Positions 52,751 through 61,065 of a DNA stretch of 64,000 nt are shown here, piece after piece. The first letter of the stretch is position 1, and every line of letters starts with the position of its first letter. Below the pieces are notes generated by a model. That model searched no databases, was not told the DNA's origin, and saw nothing but the letters and a program-made list of their open reading frames with translations. This DNA is from Massilia sp. KIM (GTDB taxonomy: Bacteria > Pseudomonadota > Gammaproteobacteria > Burkholderiales > Burkholderiaceae_D), in assembly GCF_002007115.1 (NCBI RefSeq), contig NZ_MVAD01000001.1, positions 1,364,001 to 1,428,000 on the forward strand. Reading direction: 5' to 3'. The position numbers and the translations under genes are program-made.

Positions 52751-53407
52751 TCAGGGCTGGATAACGATACGATCTTCCACCTTCCTCACACCCGGCGCCT
52801 GCCATGCTGCGCGCTCGGCCTGTTCGCGCTCGAACCATGAGTGCACGGTACCCTTGAGTACCACCTCGCCGTCGCTGGCCTCGACCTCGATCCTCTTCGC
52901 ATCGAGCTCGGCACTGCGCAGGAAGGCTTCCTCGATCTTGCGCTTGACCTCTTGAGCGGCGACCTTGGGGGTGATCTTGATCGAGTTGATCACTCCCTTG
53001 CATCCTTTGACGCCCCTCACCGCCATATCGGCCTTCTCCTTCTGGTAGTTCCACTCGGCCTCGCCCTCCAGGGTGATCCATCCGTCCCTGACCACCACCT
53101 TGAAGTTCTGGTAGGAGTATGGCAGCTGCGTCTTCAGCGCCTCGACAGCGTCGCGTGCGATGTCCGGATCGGGACGCTGGTCGACGCTCGGCAGGCGCAC
53201 CTCGAGATCGTTGGCGACACCGACCACCCCTTGCACCCGCTTCACGTCCTTCTCGGCCTCGAACTTCTGCAGGTAGCTTGGAATGAACCCTGTCAGGGTC
53301 ACCACGCCGCTCTTGACGTTCACCGCAATATTGCTTGCATCGATGTCGGGGTCCCATCGCAACTCGGCCTCGACATCCCGCTTGATTTCGTCGTCCGTCT
53401 TCATCAT
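52751..53407 (-). CDS. Triple BON-domain protein
   Basis: 218 residues with three BON domains in tandem (about 5-70, 75-145 and 150-218), each recognisable by a G-x-V-x-L-x-G core: SGVVTLTGFIPSYLQK, DGWITLEGEAEWNYQK and DGEVVLKGTVHSWFE. BON modules bind phospholipid or peptidoglycan in periplasmic proteins such as OsmY, but this protein has no signal peptide; cytoplasmic multi-BON proteins occur in stress islands. GGGAGG precedes the ATG ATG pair; the second ATG at 53404 or GTG at 53416 are alternative starts. Confidence 0.85.
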   Translation of the reverse strand: MMKTDDEIKRDVEAELRWDPDIDASNIAVNVKSGVVTLTGFIPSYLQKFEAEKDVKRVQGVVGVANDLEVRLPSVDQRPDPDIARDAVEALKTQLPYSYQNFKVVVRDGWITLEGEAEWNYQKEKADMAVRGVKGCKGVINSIKITPKVAAQEVKRKIEEAFLRSAELDAKRIEVEASDGEVVLKGTVHSWFEREQAERAAWQAPGVRKVEDRIVIQP

Positions 53408-53564
53408 GCCTCCCACTCGCTCCGTTTTAGAATATGACGAGTCGCTACCGCACTCGCCACCGTCCCTGCGCCGGCCGGCCTGACGCCCCCGCTGCGCATG
53501 AAGGATTCAGCATAGGTGCTCGCGGCGAGCCCGCAAGCCGGAGTTGGCCGCATAGGCCGTGGGC

Positions 53565-53578
53565 TTGACATAGATCAA
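53565..53578 (+). promoter_or_regulatory. FNR/ANR-type box upstream of the PRC-barrel gene
   Basis: TTGACATAGATCAA matches nine of ten positions of TTGAT-N4-ATCAA. A -10-like TATATT lies at 53619-53624, so the box centre is about 60 bases before the likely transcription start, the usual class I position near -61.5. Confidence 0.55.
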
Positions 53579-53654
53579 AGTGGCAGTGACTGCGAACCGT
53601 GCGCGCCCCCCGCCCTCCTATATTTACGTGATGGCTAACCAACCAGGAGGGATC

Positions 53655-54101
53655 ATGAAACGCATGATGGCAGTCTTGACGATATCGCTAGTTCCCCTGT
53701 GCATGGGCGTCGCATCGGCGCAGGCGCCGGCGCAATCCGCAGCACAAGCGCCAGCTGCTCCGGTTGCCGGCAGAGCGCCGCTGGGCGTTACCGTGATCGA
53801 GCTGGAAGCCGTTGTCGTCGGGTGGAGCGTCGAGCGCGACCTGCTCGGCAAAACGGTCGTCAACGACAAGAACGACAAGATCGGCAAAATCGACGACCTG
53901 ATCATCTCTCCAAGCAAGGACGGCAGCACGCCCGCCGCCTCGTTCGCCATTATCGGCGTCGGCGGCTTCCTCGGAATCGGCAAACGGGACGTTGCTATCC
54001 CGATCGAGCAGATCAAGCTCAATCAAAAGCAGCTGACCTTGCCCGGGGCGACGAAGGATGCGCTCAAGGCCATGCCGCCCTTCGTGTATCAAAAGAGGTA
54101 A
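53655..54101 (+). CDS. Exported PRC-barrel domain protein
   Basis: 148 residues. The signal peptide runs MKRMMAVLTISLVPLCMGVASA; the mature protein, after an Ala/Pro/Gln linker, has a PRC-barrel (VERDLLGKTVVNDKNDKIGKIDDLIIS, FAIIGVGGFLGIGKRDVAIPIEQI). PRC-barrels bind partner proteins or RNA; exported versions with this sequence are found in stress and anaerobic regulons. AGGAGG stands before ATG. Expression seems controlled by the upstream FNR-type box. Confidence 0.85.
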   Translation: MKRMMAVLTISLVPLCMGVASAQAPAQSAAQAPAAPVAGRAPLGVTVIELEAVVVGWSVERDLLGKTVVNDKNDKIGKIDDLIISPSKDGSTPAASFAIIGVGGFLGIGKRDVAIPIEQIKLNQKQLTLPGATKDALKAMPPFVYQKR

Positions 54102-54242
54102 GCCGCAGCGTCCCTCGGCGCCAGCCCGCAGCGTCCCAGTGCGCGATTGCCGGCACGGCAGTCGCCCGCATGCCACGCTTCGGGCAGGCCGGCGGCGGTC
54201 GCGTAGCGGCGATGTCCTGGGCCCGATTCGCGGGGTGAGATC

Positions 54243-55235
54243 ATGCCAGACATGCTGACGGTGAACCGGTCGGCCAGGCCGAGCGACAGCAAGGGTTTTC
54301 AGCGCATGTTCGCGCCGGGCCGGCTGACCCTTGGCGTATTCTTCCCGATCGAGGCTTTCCCCGGGGACCAGCCGACCATGCTCGGCCAGGAGCGCCTGGC
54401 ACGGCGCGCGGAAGAGCTCGGATTCGCCGCCCTGTGGTGCCGCGACGTGCCGCTGCGCGATCCCAGCTTCGGCGACCTGGGCCAGGTCTACGATCCCTGG
54501 GTCTACCTGGGTTGGATAGCAGCGCAGACCAGGGAAATCGCGCTGGCGACCGGCGCCCTGGTCCTTACCCTGCGCCATCCCTTGCATACCGCGAAGGGCG
54601 TGGCCTCGGTGGACAGACTCTCGGGCAACCGCCTGGTCCTCGGCGTTGCCTCCGGTGACCGTCCGGTCGAGTTTCCGGCATTTGGCGTCGACTTCGATCA
54701 GCGCTACGCCCTGTTCCGCGAGAACCTGCGCGTCGTCCGCGCCACCCTGTCCGAAGAGTTCCCGCAACTACAATCGCCTTATGGCACGCTGAGCGGGAAC
54801 GCAGATCTCGTGCCCAAGCCGATAAGCCCCGTGCCGATGCTCGTGACCGGTCACAGCGGGCAGCCACTGGAATGGATCGCCAAGGAAACGGACGGGTGGA
54901 TCACCTACCCGCGGGCCCTCCAGCGTCAGGCCGAGGTCGCGGCGCACTGGCGCGCCGCAGTGGAGGCCGCAGCGCCAGGCGTTTTCAAACCCTTCGTGCA
55001 ATCCTTCTACGTTGACCTGAGCGAAGACCCCGACGCGGCCCCGGCGCCCATCCACCTGGGCTTTCGCGGCGGCCGGAACTTCATCCTGCGCTTTCTCGAG
55101 GCGCTGCGCTCGATCGGCGTCAACCACGTCATCCTGAACCTCAAGTACGGCGCGCGTAATGCCGGCGACGTGCTGGAAGAGATCGGCAGAGAAATCCTGC
55201 CGCAGCTGGCGGCCCGTCAGGGGGACGGAGAATAA
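54243..55235 (+). CDS. Luciferase-like monooxygenase-family (LLM class) oxidoreductase
   Basis: 330 residues with the LLM TIM barrel. Typical blocks: LGVFFPIEAFPGDQPTMLGQ, AAQTREIALATGALVLTLRHPLHTAKGVASVDRLSGNRLVLGVASGD, and VLVTGHSGQPLEWIAKETDGW. The sequence agrees with the TIGR03571-type group. It should use FMN or F420 to act on a small molecule. A GAGATC precedes ATG, weak but correctly placed. Its 3' end overlaps the next gene on the opposite strand by 19 bases. Confidence 0.87.
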   Translation: MPDMLTVNRSARPSDSKGFQRMFAPGRLTLGVFFPIEAFPGDQPTMLGQERLARRAEELGFAALWCRDVPLRDPSFGDLGQVYDPWVYLGWIAAQTREIALATGALVLTLRHPLHTAKGVASVDRLSGNRLVLGVASGDRPVEFPAFGVDFDQRYALFRENLRVVRATLSEEFPQLQSPYGTLSGNADLVPKPISPVPMLVTGHSGQPLEWIAKETDGWITYPRALQRQAEVAAHWRAAVEAAAPGVFKPFVQSFYVDLSEDPDAAPAPIHLGFRGGRNFILRFLEALRSIGVNHVILNLKYGARNAGDVLEEIGREILPQLAARQGDGE

Positions 55236-55561
55236 GGCAGCATCATCGGATCGCGCAGCCGGATGATCTGACGCACGTCGTCGCCGTCGATCACTTCCAT
55301 GCTCGTCAGCCCTGCCGCATCCTGGTCCACGTAGATCTCGCGCGGGTGCATGATCAGGTGGTCGAGCCCGTCCAGCAGCACCTCCAGCAGATCGTTCTTG
55401 TGGTCGTAGGTGATGCCCAGCAGCTGCAACCACTTGGCTTCGGGCTGGACGCCGAACTTCAGCGACGCGGCCTCGATTTCGGTTTGCTTGCCCGTCAATA
55501 ATTTCGTCATATGGTCAAAGTAGGTATGCCAAACCTCTTTGTCGAGTTTGATTGTAGCCAT
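55217..55561 (-). CDS. DUF5335-like protein
   Basis: 114 residues. It starts MATIKLDKEVWHTYFDHMT and contains QTEIEAASLKFGVQPEAKWLQLLGITYDHKNDLLEVLLDGLDHLIMHPREIYVD and the end GDDVRQIIRLRDPMMLP, a pattern I recall for DUF5335 (several shorter identifiers were used here as a match, not a search). The family is unknown in function and often lies near BON, PRC-barrel and other stress genes. ATG at 55561 has GGAGG-like GTGGACCC, weak. Confidence 0.78.
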   Translation of the reverse strand: MATIKLDKEVWHTYFDHMTKLLTGKQTEIEAASLKFGVQPEAKWLQLLGITYDHKNDLLEVLLDGLDHLIMHPREIYVDQDAAGLTSMEVIDGDDVRQIIRLRDPMMLPYSPSP

Positions 55562-55900
55562 CGGGTCCACCTCCGCATCTCGTTGTCGACAAAGCGCCGG
55601 CCGTGATCGACCGGCGCGCCGTGCACGCACGCCGGGCCGGGCAGATCGCCGGCTGCCGGACGCAGGCACGCATCCCCGGTTAGACCGCGTGGCGCGCCCT
55701 AAATTCGCCGTGCCCAAAACGGGGGCGCATGTGCATTCGTCCATCCCTGCGCGGGCAGGCCCAAGCGATGTTGAGGCAGCCCGGCCAGCACCCAATCGTG
55801 CAAGGCGCGTTATCCGCATTCTGCTACTATCCCCTAGTCTCCACCGATCTTGGGGTGGAGGCAGCTGGAGCAGGCCCACGCAGGTCAATGTCCAGAGCTC
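55562..55900. other. Intergenic region upstream of the LtrA-type gene
   Basis: No gene seen. CTCCACC and GGTGGAG form a 7-bp inverted repeat around an eight-base loop at 55839-55860, ending 40 bases before the start codon, plausibly an operator or leader hairpin. Confidence 0.4.
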
Positions 55901-57049
55901 ATGTACAACACAAAATATTTCGAGGCCAACCGGCATGCCACCTGGCTCGAGCTGTTCTTCGACCTGATCTTCGTGGTGACGATCGGTGACGTCACGCATC
56001 TCCTGCACCACACCCACGAGGGGCACCTCGATCCGCTCCAGTTCTGGAAGTTCGTCCTGATTTTCGTGCCCTTGTGGTGGATCTGGGCCAGCCACACGAT
56101 GTATGCCAACCACTTCGACGCGGATGACCGCAAGCACCGGATTGCAACCCTGGTCATCATGTTCCTGTTGGTCGCCGTCTCGGGCCTGATCGGTCAGCGC
56201 TTCCTGGCCAGCTATGACGCCATCGTCATCTGCTACGCCGGCGCCCAGTACATCGTTGCCCTCATGTATTTCGTCTCAAAACGCCGGCACAAGGAAGGCG
56301 AGCATCTCGCCAGGGCAGTCGGCTGGGTGATCACCATCGGAGCCACGCTCAGCCTGGCATCGATCCTGTTCCCGCCGCCACAGCGATACGTCGTGTTCTA
56401 CCTCGGCATACTGTTCAATCTGCTGGCCTTCATCTTCTTCCTGTCGCGCCGTCTGGAAACCATTCCGGTGCACACCGAACACCTGATCGAACGTGTGGGC
56501 CTGCTCACCATCATCATCCTCGGCGAGTCCGTCTTCAGCCTGTCGGCCGGACTGGCCAACATCAGCTGGACGCCGGAGAGACTGGCGACCGCCGCAATCG
56601 GTTTCGTGATGATCTCGTCCATCTGGTGGGTCTATTTCGACAGTTTTCACCTGCTGACCGAGCAGAAGCTCAGCACCGGCCACTCGGTCCTGTACTCGCA
56701 CTTGCTGGTCTTCATCGGCCTGTCGATCCTGGCCAGCCTGATCCGGCACGCGATCCTCGACGACATGGTGGAATCCGATTTCCGGGTGCTGGCGGCGGTT
56801 GGCTCGGTCTGCTTCTTCCTCGGCAAGCAGTACGGCTATTTCATGGAACGCCCCGAGCTGCGGACCCAACTGGTGATCAACACCACGGTCGTCTTCGTCT
56901 TGACTGGACTTGCCCTGTTACTCCGGGGGACAGGCGCGATCCTGCTCGGCCTCACCGTCGCGATGATCTGTTACGCACTGCTCAGCCTCCGTTACCTGAA
57001 CGTCAAGCCTGCACGGCCAGTGCATGCGGGCGGCAGCAAGCCTCACTGA
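55901..57049 (+). CDS. LtrA-type (low-temperature-requirement) membrane protein
   Basis: 382 residues with about ten membrane helices. The opening RHATWLELFFDLIFVVTIGDVTHLLHH is the hallmark of the LtrA family, and the middle contains EHLIERVGLLTIIILGES and the ending LTGLALLLRGTGAILLGLTVAMICYALLSL. The biochemical role is unknown; the name comes from a Listeria cold-growth gene. The ATG at 55901 follows CCAGAGCTC. It is alone, with a hairpin in front. Confidence 0.9.
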   Translation: MYNTKYFEANRHATWLELFFDLIFVVTIGDVTHLLHHTHEGHLDPLQFWKFVLIFVPLWWIWASHTMYANHFDADDRKHRIATLVIMFLLVAVSGLIGQRFLASYDAIVICYAGAQYIVALMYFVSKRRHKEGEHLARAVGWVITIGATLSLASILFPPPQRYVVFYLGILFNLLAFIFFLSRRLETIPVHTEHLIERVGLLTIIILGESVFSLSAGLANISWTPERLATAAIGFVMISSIWWVYFDSFHLLTEQKLSTGHSVLYSHLLVFIGLSILASLIRHAILDDMVESDFRVLAAVGSVCFFLGKQYGYFMERPELRTQLVINTTVVFVLTGLALLLRGTGAILLGLTVAMICYALLSLRYLNVKPARPVHAGGSKPH

Positions 57050-57175
57050 CCCGCCTGCGCCAGCCCTGGCTAGCGGGCGCAAGCCCCCGCAGAAGAATTT
57101 TTCGCCGATACCCGCATCCAGTGTCGCGCGCCGCGCGTAGATGGCTTAGACCCTGACACCATCCACACCTGGCCC

Positions 57176-58069
57176 ATGAACCTGCCGAACCAGTTACGCT
57201 GCCCCAAGCGCATCGCCCTTGGTGGCGCGCGCGGCGCCCTGGCCGCGACCGTCCTGCTGCTCGCCGTCCTGCCCGCGTTCGCCCAGAACGCCGTCATCTC
57301 GCATGCCGAAGCGCCCGCACGCCTGCTGCGCAAGACCACGGTGTTCCAGGCCCCGGCCGGGGTACGCCTGCAGGCCGGCGACATCGTCGAGGCCGGCGCG
57401 CGGAGCGTCCAGATCGAATGGGCGAACGGCGCCCGGTTCGCCCTGGGGCCGGGCGCCAGCCTGCTGGTCAAGGATGCCGGCGGCCTTCCCGCGCTCAGCG
57501 TGCTGCGCGGCTGGAGCAAGTTCGCGACCAATGCGCCCGCCGGCGGCCGGCTTTCCCTCGAGGCCGGCGCCGTGTCGCTGCAGGCGGCGGGCGCCAGCGG
57601 CATCCTCCACCTCGCCCCGGACAAGACCGAGCTTTTCGTCGAAACCGGGACCGTGGCGCTCAGCGAGACCGACCGGGCCGATGGCCAGCCGCTCGCCGTC
57701 GGCCGCGAACAATACGCGCAGCGCGACGCCGTGCGCCCGCTCGCCCTAACGCCGCGTGCGCCGCGTCTGTTCATTTCAAGCATGCCGAGGGTCTTCCTCG
57801 ACCCGCTGGTCGCGGTGTCCAGCCGCGCCCCTGCGGTGGCGCCCACGCCGCTGCGCGAGGTCAACGCGGCCGACCTGGCCGCCTGGCACGAGGCCGGCCC
57901 GGCGTTGCGCAAGCGCCTGGTCGCGCAGTTCGCGCCGCGCCTGGCCGATCCGGCCTTCCGCAAGGAGGCGGAATCCACGCTGGCCGACGCCCCGGAATGG
58001 CGCGACGCGCTGCGCCGCCACACCGCCGCCCGCAACCGGGCGAACACGCCGCTCAACTACCTGTTCTGA
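57176..58069 (+). CDS. FecR-domain exported protein
   Basis: 297 residues. A signal or anchor sequence (ALAATVLLLAVLPAFA) precedes a FecR-like domain (RLQAGDIVEAGARSVQIEWANGARFALGPGASLLV, ELFVETGTVALSETD). Here there is no sigma factor next to it, so it is not a classical FecR anti-sigma protein; standalone FecR domains bind ligands in the periplasm. The C-terminal third is helical and charged. It begins an unbroken run with the next two genes (four bases, then an eight-base overlap). Confidence 0.8.
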   Translation: MNLPNQLRCPKRIALGGARGALAATVLLLAVLPAFAQNAVISHAEAPARLLRKTTVFQAPAGVRLQAGDIVEAGARSVQIEWANGARFALGPGASLLVKDAGGLPALSVLRGWSKFATNAPAGGRLSLEAGAVSLQAAGASGILHLAPDKTELFVETGTVALSETDRADGQPLAVGREQYAQRDAVRPLALTPRAPRLFISSMPRVFLDPLVAVSSRAPAVAPTPLREVNAADLAAWHEAGPALRKRLVAQFAPRLADPAFRKEAESTLADAPEWRDALRRHTAARNRANTPLNYLF

Positions 58070-58073
58070 TCCC

Positions 58074-58947
58074 ATGAAACGCTTTTCCCTGGCCGCCAAG
58101 TTCAACCTGGTCTTTCTCGCCGTGTCCGTGTTCGGCTTCTGCGCCGCCGCCATGGTCGTCAACGCCATGCTGGTCGACAGCGCGCGCGAGGAAACCCTGC
58201 AACACGCGCGCCTGCTGATGCAATCGTCCGACGCCGCCGGCAAGTACGCGGGCGCGCACGTCACGCCGCTGCTGGAGAACCGCCTGAAATTCGAGTTCCT
58301 GCCCGAGGCAGTGCCGACCTTCGCGGCCATCGAGCACCTGAACCAGCTGCTCAAGGCCTATCCGAACTACAGCTACAAGCAGGCCACGCTCAACCCGACC
58401 AATCCGCGCAACCGCGCGGCCGCCTGGGAACGCCCCCTGGTCGAGCAGTTGCGCGCGGCCCCCGGCACGGCCGAACTGGTGGGCGAGCGCGGCACCGAGG
58501 CCGGTCCCGCCCTCTACCTGGCGCGCCCGATCCGGATCAGCAACAACGCCTGCCTGGCCTGCCACGGCCGGCCGGAGGACGCGCCCCGCACCATGACCGA
58601 CATCTACGGCAGCAGCAACGGATTCGGCTGGAAGCTGGGCGAAACGGTCGGCGCCCACGTCGTGTCGGTGCCGATGACGGTGCCTTTGGAACGCGCGCGC
58701 AGCCTGCTGGTGAACTACCTGTGGTCGCTGCTCGGGGTGTTCGCCTTCCTGTTCCTGACCCTGAACCTCATGGTCCACCTGTTCGTCACCCGCCGTATCG
58801 GCCGCCTGTCGCGCGTGGCCGACGAAATCAGCCTGGGCCGCTCGGGGAGCGCAGCCATCGACACCCGTGGCGGCGACGAGCTGGCCGGCCTGGCCAAGTC
58901 CTTCGACCGCATGCGCACCAGCCTGAACAGCGCCATGAAGATGCTCG

Positions 58948-58955
<8 letters not shown>
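58074..58955 (+). CDS. Membrane heme-binding sensor (Tll0287-like/DUF3365) with HAMP domain
   Basis: 293 residues. An N-terminal helix (FNLVFLAVSVFGFCAAAMVVNAML), a periplasmic domain with a c-type heme site CLACH at 160-164, a second helix (LLVNYLWSLLGVFAFLFLTLNLMVHLFV) and a C-terminal HAMP domain (ITRRIGRLSRVADEISLG-like). The heme-carrying domain is of the DUF3365 type. It probably senses redox state, gas or ligand and transmits it through HAMP; no kinase or cyclase is attached, so the signal likely passes to the kinase gene that overlaps it. Confidence 0.85.
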
Positions 58956-60426
<1,471 letters not shown>

Positions 60427-60429
60427 CGC

Positions 60430-61065
60430 TCAGGCAGGGGCGGCCAGCAGCGCGCTGAAGCTGCCCGGCGCCGGCATGCCGCACTTGAGCATCAGGCCGG
60501 GCGCCTCCAGGCCGCCCTCGTCGGTCCAGAACAGCGAGCAGTCGACCAGCCCGTCGGGGCACAGCGCGCGCGCCAGGGCCAGCGATGCCGGTTGCGCCGC
60601 CGCGCCGGCGGGGGCGATGGCGGGCGCGCCGAGCACCGCGAGTTCGGCTTCCAGCGCCGCTACCGACATCGCCCCGCACATCGCGCGCAGCGCCGGCGCG
60701 GCCAGTTGCTCGAACCAGCCGCCGCCCGTGGCAGCCAGGGCCAGCAGCGCCGCGCCGTCCAGCGACGCCAGCTCGACCGCGAGGGTCAGGGGAAAATGCC
60801 GGCCCACCCGGTCCACGCTCGGCAAGAGAACGCCCGCCACCGCCGCCCGCCCGCAGACCCCCGGCCCCAGCGCGAAGCGCCATACCGGGCCGTTCAGGTA
60901 GCGCGCCAGCCAGTCCGGCCCGAGGCGCGCCCGGCTTTCCAGCATGCCGGCCTGCAGCCAGGCGTCCCAGGGCCGGATGAAGTCCGGCCCCAGGCGGCAG
61001 GACACGAAGTCACCCTGGCTGGCGAGCTTGCCGTAGAAGCCGGGCGCGGGAGTGCGCCCCCTCAT
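60430..61065 (-). CDS. tagF: Type VI secretion-associated protein TagF
   Basis: 211 residues. TagF inhibits or modulates T6SS assembly post-translationally. Family marks are GFYGKLASQGDFVSCRL at the start, FIRPWDAWLQAGM, and GVLLPSVDRVGRHFPLTL. Its ATG overlaps the tssM stop (ATGA), so it follows tssM in the same message. It ends a few bases from the kinase gene, which is convergent. Confidence 0.93.
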   Translation of the reverse strand: MRGRTPAPGFYGKLASQGDFVSCRLGPDFIRPWDAWLQAGMLESRARLGPDWLARYLNGPVWRFALGPGVCGRAAVAGVLLPSVDRVGRHFPLTLAVELASLDGAALLALAATGGGWFEQLAAPALRAMCGAMSVAALEAELAVLGAPAIAPAGAAAQPASLALARALCPDGLVDCSLFWTDEGGLEAPGLMLKCGMPAPGSFSALLAAPA

